This document shows positions 36,569-48,900 of a stretch of DNA of 64,000 nt, in pieces. This stretch comes from Pleodorina starrii (lineage: Eukaryota; Chlorophyta; Chlorophyceae; Chlamydomonadales; Volvocaceae). Both the position numbers and the translations under genes were made by a program. The notes below the pieces were generated by a model that had not been told where the DNA came from, ran no database searches, and was given only the letters and a program-made list of their open reading frames with translations. The stretch lies in NCBI GenBank assembly GCA_030267565.1, contig BRXU01000014.1, forward strand, positions 62,001-126,000. The letters are read 5' to 3'. Every line of letters starts with the position of its first letter. Within the stretch, counting starts at the first letter, position 1.

Positions 36569-39500
36569 TCACAGCAGCTTGCCCAACGTAAACGACGCAA
36601 AGGCCACCAGCGTCGCCGTCAACCAGGACAGAGGCTGCAGTGCAGGGCCGGCAGCGCCCGTGTTACTACCCAGCTCGGGCAGCGCGGACGAGGAGCCCCC
36701 GTTGGACTTGGTGGTGCTTTCATACTCCACCACGACAAAATCCCCCATATTGTTGCTGTTGCCGCTCACTGTGTCGAGGATGTTGCCTACAGTCTCGGGA
36801 TTCGAGGTGGTAGTGACCGAGCGCACGCCGCTGATGCCGGCGGAGGGGTCCACGGGGACCACGCCCACATCCTGAGGCAGCGGGCAACACGTACAGGCGG
36901 GATGCAGTACACGCAGCCGTGAGAGTAATGAGCGTCAAGTGTTATTTCCGTGAGCATGGTGAGCGCAGGGGATCACTGCAGACCCACAACAACTTAGGGA
37001 TGCCGGACTCTAGCGTGATGCATGCATGGGACCCCGTCTTGCATACGACCCAAATACCATAATACAGAACCCATGAGCCTGCAAGCAACCCCCCGAAATC
37101 CACAGCTCCATACCAATCGCGAAACCCCGCATCCCATCTGCCAGCCCAACATGCCTGTAGCCGGACGATTGCGCGCCGCGCATTGGCGCCCCGCAGCTTG
37201 GAAGCCGTCGAGTTGATCGGGATGTTCAGCGTCACAAGGCCCGACAGGCCGATGGCGGAGGACGGCAGGCCAGGCGCAGCAACACGCACGATGTGCGAAA
37301 TAATGTTGACCGCGCCGCCCGCCTTATAGTCCGACAGGTTGGTCACCAGCGGGACTGCGGTGCCGCTCAGCGCCGTGAGCAGCAGTGATGTGTCGGCCAG
37401 AACCGTGGTAGTTACGTCCAGACCCGCGGAGGCGCAGGTTGCATCGGCGGCGCACAGCGGTGCAATTGCGGGGTTCACCGACATACTGACCGTTGCAGCG
37501 GTGTTGGAATTGGAGTTGGAGGACGCCATCAGACTGCGGCGGCGGCTGGAAACGGACGAGACGCCCGGCGGCGACGGAAGTGATGAGGAGACGCTGCCGG
37601 TGGCGGCCAGCGCCGCCGTCACGCATTGAACCGAGGCCGATATGCGCGCCGTGGCGATTAGAACGGCGGTGCCGTTGCAGGTCGCGCCTTTGAGCAGGCC
37701 GCGCGTGAGCGAGTCTGCATTAAGCACCACCGAGGCAAGCACGTCGTGTGCCGCCAGCGCGCGCGCCGCGACGCCCGCAGCGCCGTTGCCGGCGGAGGCC
37801 GCAAATTCCTGGACCAAGCCCATGGCGTCGCCGAGGACGGTGCTGAAAAACTCTGCCACGGGCTGTGCATCCTCCACCGCCAGCTGCTGCGTGGCAAGCT
37901 TCGCGGACAGCGCAGAGACGCCGGTCAGGGCGCTCGCGCGGCTGTTAGAGCTCGCCAGGGACCACATTGTTCCAACGCCGTTAAACGTCATCAGCATGGA
38001 AGCCGTGCTCGAAGTGCTGTTGATGTTGTTAATGGAGGAAGACGAAACCAGTAAGGCAAGTATCGTCCCGGCGAGGGCGGACGTGTCGGCTGTTGACGCG
38101 GTGCCATTCGCGGCCGCCGCAGCCGCCGCCAGGCGCTTGGACATGGCGAGCGTATCGGCAGGGGTTGACGAAGCCGACGCGGTTGCGAGCTCGGCCTGAA
38201 CGCTGGAGAGCACGTCTGCGAGCTGCTTGGCGGTGATCTGCGGTCGGACAGGAACGCCGGAGGGGGCAGGGGCGTGCCCCAGGCGCCATTAATTGCATAC
38301 TCGCGGTAATACGGTGGTACATAAGGTCATGAGGGAATACCAATAATGGCGTTGGTCACGTGTTCAGACATCAATTTCATCGCTGTACCGCTACGTTCAA
38401 GACTGGGACGAAACACAACATGCGCTCGTTGCGCTCGTTGCTCGCACTTAGGACCAAAAGGCGCAACATTCGCTCCTTACTGCAATACCGAATGTTCCTC
38501 TCACCTTTGCGGCGATGACGTTGACGGTGATTGACATGCATGCGCGGGGCCCAACCTCAATTGAAGCGCTCTTGGCGGTCCGCACGCACACATACAAGCT
38601 TGTGTTGCCAGCCGGCAAGCCCACAAACGTCGCGGTCGTAGAATTCGAGAAGGACTGCCAGGGTTGCCGCACAGTAGCAGCTCCATGAACTTCGAGCACC
38701 CCGAATTCGTAGGACAGGCCTGAGTAGAAGGCCGAACCGCTCTGCCAGCCGGTGGCAGTGAGAACGAAGGCACCGAGGGTTGACCCGGTGGAAGTGCTGA
38801 CGGAGAGGCAAGCCGCTGACGAGGTGGGGCAGGTGGGTGCGCTCACACCATTGTCGTCCGGGGCCAATGAAGGAGAGGGCGATGGCGATGGCGATGGGGA
38901 TGGCGATGGCGTTGGTGACGTCGATGGTGACGGCGATGGAGTAGGGCTTGGAACGGGCGAGGCCGACGGCGATGGCGTAGGGCTTGGCACGGGCGAGGCC
39001 GACGGCGATGGCGTAGGGCTTGGCACGGGCGAGGACGACGGCGATGGGGTAGGGCTGGGCACGGGCGAGGACGACGGCGATGGGGTAGGGCTGGGCACGG
39101 GCGAGGCCGACGGCGATGGGGTAGGGCTCGGCACGGGCGAGGACGACGGCGATGGCGTAGGGCTTGGCACGGGCGAGGACGACGGCGATGGGGTAGGGCT
39201 GGGCACGGGCGAGGCCGACGGCGATGGCGATGGAGTAGGGCTCGGCTCAGGTGAGGCCGACGGTGATGGGGTAGGGCTCGGCTCGGGCGATGCTGATGGC
39301 GATGGTGATGGAGTAGGGCTGGGCACGGGCGAGGCCGACGGCGATGGGGTAGGGCTCGGCTCGGGCGATGCTGATGGCGATGGTGATGGGGTAGGGCTCG
39401 GCTCGGGCGATGCTGATGGCGATGGTGATGGAGTAGGGCTTGGCACGGGCGAGGCCGACGGCGATGGAGTAGGGCTCGGCACGGGCGAGGCCGACGGCGA

Positions 39501-40824
39501 TGGGGTAGGGCTTGGCATGGGCGAGGCCGACGGCGATGGGGTAGGGCTCGGCTCGGGCGATGCTGATGGCGATGGTGATGGGGTAGGGCTGGGCACGGGC
39601 GAGGCCGACGGCGATGGTGATGGGCTTGGCACGGGCGAGGCCGACGGCGATGGGGTAGGGCTTGGCACGGGCGAGGCCGACGGCGATGGGGTAGGGCTCG
39701 GCTCGGGCGATGCTGATGGCGATGGTGATGGGGTAGGGCTGGGCACGGGCGAGGCCGACGGCGATGGAGTAGGGCTTGGCACGGGCGATGCTGATGGCGA
39801 TGGGGTAGGGCTTGGCTCAGGCGAGGCCGACGGCGATGGGGTAGGGCTGGGCACGGGCGAGGCCGACGGCGATGGAGTAGGGCTTGGCACGGGCGATGCC
39901 GACGGCGATGGAGTAGGGCTTGGCACGGGCGAGGCCGACGGCGATGGGGTAGGGCTGGGCACGGGCGATGCTGATGGCGATGGGGTAGGGCTTGGCTCAG
40001 GCGAGGCCGACGGCGATGGTGATGGAGTAGGGCTCGGCTCAGGTGAGGCCGACGGTGATGGGGTAGGGCTCGGCTCAGGTGAGGCCGACGGTGATGGAGT
40101 AGGGCTTGGCACGGGCGAGGCCGACGGCGATGGAGTAGGGCTTGGCTCGGGCGAGGCCGACGGAAACAGTGATGGCGACAGCGACGGCGAAAGACTCGGC
40201 CCTTGCGTTGGGGATGGTGAAGGAAAAATGTTTGGATCCTCTGGCACAGGAGAGGAGTATGTTGAAGGTGATGGTGATGGCCAGTTGTATGGTGGAGGCA
40301 CCGACCCGTATGTCGGCGAGGGCGACCCGTATGTGGGAACCGTAGATGTCACCTCAAGGAGACAACGGCGGCGAAGAAGCACTTCTTCCTCCAGTTGAGC
40401 GGCACGGCCAGCATCTCCAGTCTTCTCCTGAGCTGCGATATAGCTCAACAGCGCAGCCAGGCAGTCGTCCTCCGTGCCCGGCTCGCGTTGAAGAGGCTCG
40501 ACCAGGAGTCGTGTGCTGGATGTCACAGAAGCTGCGATGGCATAGATGCAGTTTTCAGGAGGAACGTCTGCCGATTACATCAACCACGAGACGACATTCG
40601 TCCAGCGCCAGACTCCGGAATCACGTCTTTGGCGCACGCATTTCATAACAACAACCTAAGACTCCATACCAATATAAGGGCCAGCCACAGCTGTAGGCGG
40701 ACATGAGGCTACAGGCTACCCTCATCGGCGGAACGTCACAATCGGAGCCGGAGAACAGGCCCCTCAACTCACCATGGGCCGCCAGCAACGCCAGAAGCAG
40801 CCCAAGGCTCCCAAAGGACGCCAT
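36569..40824 (-). CDS. Surface paralogue C: long Ser/Pro shaft, REJ-like domain, GPI-like tail
   Basis: Exons 40824–40773, 40531–38505, 38237–37155, 36871–36569; 3465 nt, 1154 aa; phases 1, 0, 0. Exon 1 (52 nt, as in A) encodes the signal peptide [17 protein letters not shown]. Exon 2 has a head with [17 protein letters not shown] and [10 protein letters not shown], then a shaft of about 450 residues built on [16 protein letters not shown]-like module follows at about 577–693 ([41 protein letters not shown]). Exon 3 has the Ala/Ser helical segment ([15 protein letters not shown]) and a GAIN-like end. Exon 4 has [11 protein letters not shown] and a terminal hydrophobic stretch ([20 protein letters not shown]) fitting a GPI signal. 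Intron 3 begins with GC rather than GT (CTACAG|GCATGT). Function unknown; probably a wall or membrane hydroxyproline-rich glycoprotein. Confidence 0.85.
38935..40165 (-). repeat. 36-bp coding minisatellite, about 33 units (gene C shaft)
   Basis: Units of 36 bp encode SPSASP(V/E/M)PSPTP; some are lengthened by 6 bp (an extra Ser-Pro). The V/E alternation and silent changes make higher-order patterns visible. The array is distinct from the 45-bp unit of genes A and B. Confidence 0.95.
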
Positions 40825-42907
40825 GCTGCAGTCAGCAGCGCGCAAGTCGCGGTTTTTGCCGCGACTCAATTCGAGCGAGGCAATTTCCGGAGCAAGTTGT
40901 TGTTTACGTCACAAGTGCATAGGAAGCCTATCAAGTTCAATTATTTTGAAGTTAAAGTGCTCATAAAGGCACATGCGGGCACAAGGCCGGCTTATGAGGT
41001 CCGACTGGCGTTCTGTTGCGCCGTCGTACATGAACACACACCGAACAGAGCCGGAACAGAGGTGGTGGTTTTGTGACCAATTTATTTCATCACACATATT
41101 ATGCATAAAATTCTTTGTCTAATCGCATGACGGCTTCGAGGGGACAGCCGGCGCTGACGGAACAGATGTTGGAGTAGCAACCGCTGATCACGTCTGGCCC
41201 ACCCTGTGCTCTTTCATGCAATCTGGTAAAGCTGCAGGCTGCAGAATGTTAGGACTATTAGCTCCACACAGGTCGCAGCCAGCTTCAACCTGTGGTCTAA
41301 GCTTACGTAAGTTAGCACGCACGTTTAAGGATTGACCTAGCCGCATCCAGTTCCATGGTGGCAACTGCCGGAACCAGCCCGGAGAGGCGCAAGGCGCCAC
41401 GTATGGAGCGTTAAGGAGTGGAGCGGATAGTCTCGCTCCCCAGCGTCTTCCGCCCCCCGTGTCTTTCGCCCCCTGCACGTTGAGCCCGGTACGTGAGCGT
41501 GTTATCCTGGCTGGCCCAATGCTCTCTCCCATCAACATATGCGACGGGGTGTTTCTCCTCCGTAATGCTTTCTTGGATAAGCTGCATTTTCGCGCATGTG
41601 GAGACATCGGCAAGCGGCTTGCCTTGTCTGTCGTGTGGCCGTGTGGGTCCTGCAGGGGTCTGTTAACACGTGGGTTACTGTATGTCATTGTCATAATTCT
41701 CTATAGCTTCACGTCTGCCAGCAACTTGGGAATGATGGGTTACGCAGGTGGGTCGGACCTTTGACAAGGGCCTTGTCCATGCTTTCGGCGACTGTCCCAG
41801 CTTTCGGCGACTGGGTGAAAGGGTGAGAGTGGTTGCGATAAACCACGCAGGGTCTGTGCCGTGCAACGCCCTACGCTAGCATGCGATTCTGCGATGCGTT
41901 ATGCACGGCGAAGGCACGCTCGGCCATGGGGGAAACATAGGATATCGATGCATGTGGACAGTAGGATTCTTGGCCACCTCGAAGGGGTAGCTTCATATTG
42001 ATTTCCTGTAAGGATGCCATCCACCCATACATCACGCTGGGGCGGCTATACTATCACCTCTGTCGGGTGATGCCACGCAGGCGACCACTGGCCACCACGC
42101 CCGCCCATACGGTGTGTCCACGCTGTGCGTGCGCACCGCTTGGCACCGCGTGGCGCCCGGAGAGCTGCAGTCATAAACCCAGTCATAGTAGCAGTCATGC
42201 ATGTGACTTGGAAGGTCTGCTGTACTGCGGCTTTTGCTTTTATACTGCTTATTAAGCATAATTCATTATTCCCAAACACGTTTTGGCGTCGAACATGCTA
42301 GGGCGGTTGGACCTTAAGGGCACACCGTAAGGCCATACTTTGCCCTTAATCTCGGTTTGGCTGCTACAGGGCTGATTTTTTTGTGATTTGTTCGTCTTAA
42401 CAGACTTGCTCACCTTGGCTGGCGCGGGATGAGCCCCTGAGGATTCCTGTCGCGTCCCACTATGCCCCACCTGTATCCAACATGCCTTGGTGCAACAAAT
42501 CTCCCACTAAACGAGCGCATTGTACGTAGTTTACACCCTTTCACAGAATTGGCCAAACATGCATACACGTCCTTCAACTCCTTCCACAGACCGTCGTCGG
42601 TAGTTGGCACGAGCTCGAACCACTAACCGTTGCGCGAAGTCCTTTGGCCTTGGCTAGGATCGCTCCTGGCGATTTTCCTGCTTATCAAACCTTTTGCGCC
42701 CCTGTGTCCATCGTTAAATGTCATGAACCATGTAATGACTATAAAGTCTCTACATAGAGTATAGAGCCTTTGGAGGCTCGAGAGCGTTGCTTGGGGCACC
42801 GAACCCAAGTTACCTGCAAGACTGCGTATGCTCTTACGTTTATCTATCATAACTACCACCGGATAGGGAAGAGTACTTCTGCTGGCTCCTTTCGGCCCAT
42901 TCGGAGA
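40825..42907. other. Divergent intergenic region between gene C and ceramidase
   Basis: Both flanking genes start outward from here, so it should hold both promoters. A minus-strand open frame at 41188–41694 ends with a C-x2-C-containing segment (EAGCDLCGANSPN) vaguely like retroelement zinc motifs, but nothing supports a gene. GCTTTCGGCGACTG is directly repeated near 41780–41812. Confidence 0.4.
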
Positions 42908-45900
42908 ATGGCTCCCAGCTCAATTTTCCTAACCACCTTGGTGCTGATTTGTCACAGTCTTCCTTGTGGATGCTACTACCTATCCGGAGTTGGTGAGTTC
43001 GCCCACGGCCTTGGCCTAGGGTTTCTGGTTTCCGCCATAATTCGTGCGGCGTGCAACGACACCGCTGCGATGTAGGAGTTGGTGACATCACAGGCCCAGT
43101 TGCGGACGTAAATCTCATGGTGCGGCAGCAATGGGGTGAGGTCACACCGGGGAAGTTGTTTGGGGCTGCCCTGCCATCCTGACATGGGGACGTTAGGGGA
43201 GAAGGCGCGGTGAAAGCACAGCGTATTCCTCCTTTCAACACACCCCTGCGTCATCCCGCTTATCTCACGGCTGCTTTGCGCACGAGAATCATGTGCGTGG
43301 GTCAAAATGCGCGCGATCGGCGCGCGACGTCCGCACCCTTCCTAGCGCGGGGCGTTGGCTTCGACAACCATATCCTTCGCCCAGCCCACGTTAGCTGCCG
43401 CTTGCCGCCCGAACAGGGATACGCCAACGCGCTCCAGACGGCTCAAGGCATGCACACGCGGCTGTTCGCGCGGGCATTCGTGTTTGCAGAGGAGGCCAAT
43501 CCCAGGTGGGTGCGTGCGCGAGCGGGGCCTCGGCAGGTTACGTGCCCGAGCGGGGTCGTCGGGGAGGGCGGCATGTCTTTGCCTTCAGCTTCATTTGGCT
43601 CTCTTGTATTTGTTGGCGAACAGAAATGGCTGTACTGCACTGAGCTGTGTACAGCCCCCTCCCTGGCTCCCTGCCCCCTGGCTCTCCGGCTCTCTGGTTC
43701 CCTGACCCTTTGCCCCCTGCTCCCCTCAGGCGGCGCTTTGCCTACGTATCCATGGACGCGTGTATGGCCTCACAGCTGGTCAGCATGCGGGTGGTGCAGC
43801 GGCTCAAAGTGAGCGTGGGGCTGGCCAGGGGCGCAGCGGCGCAGGTGCACCGACAGAGGTACCGCGTTGCTGGGCGGCTGGTAGGCGCGTCGCTCGACTG
43901 TGGCTTTGGCCCTGGTTCATCTGCTCCGCCAATATGTGGGAGCAGCAACCGGGAGCCGACGGATGTGTTCGCTGCGTAACGTTCAGCTCCGTTTAATTCC
44001 GGGTCGGGCAAATGGCGGAAGGGGGCAGTGGAGGAAACGGTAATCGGGCGAAAGGCGCTGCACGCGGAGCGTCCCGCAGTGATCCGCTGTGTTTCCTTTT
44101 TCTTTTGTGATATCGCCTGAGGCTCAGGGCATTGGGGACCTGCTGACTACTGGACACGTTGGTTTCACGTCATCGTCGATGCTCGCCGCGTCGCCCGCGC
44201 CCTCCCCGCGCACAGGCCGTGTACGGCGACTTGTACGATACAGACAACGTGGCCATCAGCGGCACGCACACGCACGCCTCGCCCGCGGGCTTTCTGCAGT
44301 ACCTTTTGTACGATATTACCAGCCTGGGCTTCGTACAGGCCACCTTCGATGCCATGGTGGACGGCATTGTGACGGTACGACACCGCCCTGCGTGTGGTTT
44401 GGGGCGGGGAGAGGTGCCCAGTTGGCAGCAGGAGGTGAAGTGGACCAACCTCCGCAAACCACAGAGGCCCGGGTTCGCGGCACCGCAGCCGATCAACCCT
44501 GTGGAAATGATCTCCATCGTTGCAGGCAGCTGGGTCGCGGGCTGTTGGGGTACCGGTAACCGGGCCGCGACCCAGTTGCCTGCAACATTACGTGCCCCCG
44601 CAGCCTCCTGTGCTTGCTCTCTGCTTGGGAGGGCCCCAGCGCCCTCCCAGCCTGCCCCTCCCTCTGTTCTGATGTCATGTCCTGATGTCCTCCGGTACAT
44701 CATGCTCATCAAGCAACGACGCGTGCGCACGCATGATGTGGGTCGGAGGGGTTTAGGGTGTTAGGGATGCGAAGCTCATGTTCAAGGCCCGCCCTTGCCC
44801 GCCCTCGCGCATGTGTGGCCTCTGTGGGCAGGCGCGTGCGTGCGCCGGTCCCCCTGTGCCCCCCCCCCGCGCCTCCGGGCTGCAACCGGCTACCCCAGTA
44901 CACCCCCACATGCCGTCTTCTTCTTGCTCGTTGCCACTCGTCAACTTTCCGTCGGCAAGGGCTCCAACTCGGGCTCGCGGGCCTTATCCGGCCTGCACGT
45001 GGATGACCCGCTCCGCCCCGTCCCGTCTCGTCCCGCCCCGCCTGGCAGGCGATCCGCGCCGCGCACGACTCTCTGCGCCCCGGCTCGCTGTCGCTGGCAG
45101 CCGGCGACCTGGAGGGCGCCTCCATTAACCGCAGCCCCACCGCCTACCTGGCCAACCCGGAGGAGGAGAGGCGAATGTGAGCCAGGAGGGAGGAAGGGAG
45201 GGGACAGTAATTGAAAGGCGGCGAGGGGGCGCGAGTTGCTAGGGCGGTTGGGTGGCTCCGGGTGACTGCCTGGCGTTTGAGCGTCCTGGGTGCCTCGACC
45301 TGGTACATGAGAGGGGTGCGTTGTGCGGCTACGGCTTTCTTCCGCTGCGATGCGTGTGGGTGTGGTTGCGGCCGCTCCCTGTGCGCTAACTTCCATTTGT
45401 GTCGTGGCCCCCGTGTCGTACAGGTACAATACCGACGTGGACACGGGCATGACGTTGTTGCGCCTTGCAGACGGCACCAGCGGTGCGGGCCGCGGCGCGC
45501 TGGCCTGGTTTGCCGTACACTGCACCTCTCTCAACAACACCAACCGCTTCGTCTCGGGTGACAACAAAGCCGCTGCGCAGCTGGCGATGGAGTGGTGGGC
45601 GGCGGAGGCGGAGGCGGCCGCCGCCTCCGCCGCCGCCGCTGCGAGCGCCGCCGCGGGCGCCGCAGACGGCGCCGGCGGCGCCGCCTCCGGCAGCGTGCCG
45701 AGCGCAAGCGCAGAGGTCGCGGCGGCGGCGGCCAGGGCGGCCTTGGGTTTGGACCTGGAGGAGGCTACTCGCGGCAACGGCGGCAAGGGCGGGGCGGCGT
45801 TTCGCATACGCAGCCCAACGCAGCGACCCGCGGGTCCTTCGACTGGGGAAGTGGGTCAGGCAGCGGGTGGCGGCGACGGGTCCGCCGCTGGCTCTGGGCG

Positions 45901-48900
45901 GAGGGAGCTGGCGCCGCTGCGATTCGAGGCGGGTTTCGTGGCGGCGGTGGCGCAGTCGTCCGTGGGCGACACCAGTCCCAACACGCAGGGCGCGTTCTGC
46001 CTGGACACGGGTATGTGTATCGATTAGTTGTTGCTCTGGCTCTGGTTTTTACAGTGGGATCCAGACCCTGGTTAGGAGGTTTGTGTTTGTGTACGTGTTT
46101 GAGCAATTGGAATGGGGCAAGGGGAATGGGGAAAGCCACTGTGGGCCCTGGGCCTTAGGGTTAAAGCGGAGGCTGCGGGGGGAGTATCTTTGCTGGGATG
46201 TGCGCGGCGCAGCGGAGCAGAAGCAGGAGCGGCAGCAGGGGGCGCGCCGGCGCGCTGCGGCTATGTTTTCTCGACATGTTTTTGGCCTGGGTGGCCGCGT
46301 CGGGGCAAGCGCGTTGCTCGCACCGCACCACACTGGCGCCGCACTGGCGCCGCGCGGCTCTGGCGGCCTTTTCGCCTTTCGGGTGACGTGTCACCTGGTG
46401 CGAGCTAGTGCAACGTTCAATCTTGACCTGCCGCGCCTTCCCCGGGGAGGCCGCACCGCAGCTCTCCCCTTCCCTCCCCCTAACCCGTCGACCGGAACCC
46501 GGACGACAGTAGGCGTCGATGTGGGTCGGTGCCGACCCCTTTTGGGCGGTCGACCCGAACCGCCCCGCCGGTGTGATGGGTCCTGTCTCCTCAACCCCGG
46601 CCCCCGCCCCACCCAGCCACTGCCCCCCGCTGCGACGCCTTCTTCATTACCCCGCCCTTTCCCTTCCTCCCGCAGGTCTGCCCTGCGAACCCGCCACCAG
46701 CACCTGCAACGGCCGCAATGAGCTGTGCCACGGCCGCGGACCCGCCTGGCCGGACGACCGAGCCTCAGCCGCCGTCATCGGCTTGAGGCAGTTTGACGGC
46801 GCGCGGCGGTTATACGAGGCGGCGGCGGCGGCGGCGGGGACGCAGGTGCGGGCGGCGGGATCCTCCTCGCGCCACAGCCTCGGTTCGGTGCCCGGTGTGG
46901 GCGATGGGCTGGGGGTTGGAGGCGGGCGGTGCTGTGTGGGTTCGTGTGTGTCTGCGGCTGGGTTCAGCTATTAGGGGGTTGGTCTGTGCAACGGCACAAG
47001 AAGTGGCAAGGCACTGCGCCGTCGCCCTGGAGCGCGTGCCCCACCGGGGGCAATCTTGACCGCCGGAATATCGATAGCAGCGGGGTATCGGTAGCAGCGG
47101 TGGCGGTGGCGGTGGCGGTCTCCCAGCATGCGTCGGAACTCGGCCGCCTTGATTTCGCAGTTTCACAGCGCGACCACCGAGGCACGGTGCTCTTAAGGTA
47201 CTGTCGGATCACATGACTGCACACGAACGAACCTGCCTGAGAGCAAATCGAGACAAGGCAACAAGCCAAAGACTCGACTAAAATACGCGAAACAACTGTA
47301 CGACATCCTACTCCCGAGATCTTCACGTAAGCTATACTACGTTACGAACTCGAAAGCGAACAACCAAGACTGACGTAGAACCAACAAACTACGCAAATCC
47401 GCAATAACAGGAAATACGGACGGTAAACTGTCGGTGACGGTAAACTGATCCGACAGTACGGCATGTTCGATTGGCGCACACGTGACTCTCCTCCGACCGT
47501 GCCCTCGCACGCGCTTCCCCTTCACCCGCGACCCGCCCCCACCCAGATTCCAACAGCCCATTATGCCCCATAATCCGCCCCCCTCCAAACCCCCCGTTTT
47601 CATTACCCCCCTCCAAACCCCGCCCGCTGCCCCGCAGGCCCTGTCCGGGCCGCTTGACTTCCGATCGGTCTATCTGGACATGTCCAACATCTCGGTGGCG
47701 CCCAGCGAGTGGAACCGGGGGAGGGGAGGAAGCACCTGCCCACCCGCCATGGGGATGAGCTTCGCGGCGGGGACCACGGACGGTGAGGCGGACGGGCGGG
47801 CGGCCGAATGCGGGAGGCGGACGGGAGGCGGGGCTGCGGGGCCGGGGGACGGGGGCTTTCTTCGTGGCGTATTCTCGGAGGGAACCTGCACCCGCACGCC
47901 TCGCCCTGCACGCCCAGGAGAGAAGCTCGCCGCCGTGCTACGTATCCCGATGTGTTCATACCCCGATGTGCCCAGGTTGCCCTGTCCTGCCCTGCCCCCG
48001 GAGCTGCGTCCCCGCGCCTAGCCAGATCGGCCTGCTAGCACTGAGTCGCAACCGCCGCTCCGTTACCGGTACCCCTTCGGTTTCCGAAAACCTGGCAAGC
48101 TCCCTGGCCCCCCTTCTCCTGGCCCCCGCTCCCCGCTCCCTGGTTGGCCTGGCTGGTCTCGCCCGCCGGCCCTGCCCCGCCCAGGCCCGGGGGCGTTTGA
48201 CTTCACGCAGGGTGACACCCGCGGGCCGCCCCTGTGGCGCCTGCTCCGCAACCTGGTGCTGCCGCCCTCCCCCCGCCAGACGGCCTGCCAGGCGCCAAAG
48301 CCGATACTGCTGGACACGGGGCAGATCACGGTGCCGTACCTATGGTGGGTGGGTGCGGGGGGTGGGTGGGTGGGTCTCCTCTTATCTGCACCTGAACCGC
48401 GTATGTAAGGGGACCTGCCATCCGCGCTTAGGGCCGCCGCGCCTCCTTATCCTTGCGTGCCCTTGCCGCCCCGCCCCGCCCCGCCCCGCCCCTCCCCGCC
48501 CCGCCCCGCCCTCTTTCCGGGACGTTTCGGAGCTCCCTCCCGACGCAGGCAGCCCCGCGTGACGCAGATCTCCCTGCTGCGGTTGGGCCGACTGATCATT
48601 GCGTGCGTGCCTGGGGAATTCACCACCATGGCGGGAAGGTGGGGCGGGCTGGCTGTGGGTGCGCGGGCTGTGGGCAATCTGGGCAATCTTGGAGGCCCAC
48701 GGATCAGAATATCGCAGCCGTACCGGGAAAGCGGGGGGCGGCGCTGAGGAGGCGACGTAGGGGTGCGGCGCCGGGTTGTCGCACCGCAGCGTTCCTGGAG
48801 CGCATAGGGGCGATGTGGGTTTTGGCACACAAGGGACGATCTGGGTCGGAGCGGTGTCTTCAGGGCTGGGCAGTGGTGGGTTGGGGTCGTACCTCACGGA

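Noticed and set aside
38752..40398. A 548-codon plus-strand open frame of Gly/Asp repeats ([12 protein letters not shown] type), resembling calcium-binding RTX repeats
   Set aside because: It is the exact antisense of the gene C Ser/Pro minisatellite; the 36-bp unit happens to lack stops on both strands. Gene C on the minus strand has signal peptide, splice sites and paralogues.
41188..41694. Minus-strand frame ending in a CDLCG-type segment, possibly a non-LTR retroelement remnant
   Set aside because: Only one weak zinc-like motif, no reverse transcriptase or endonuclease motif, no repeats or poly-A tail seen. A repeat-library search would decide.
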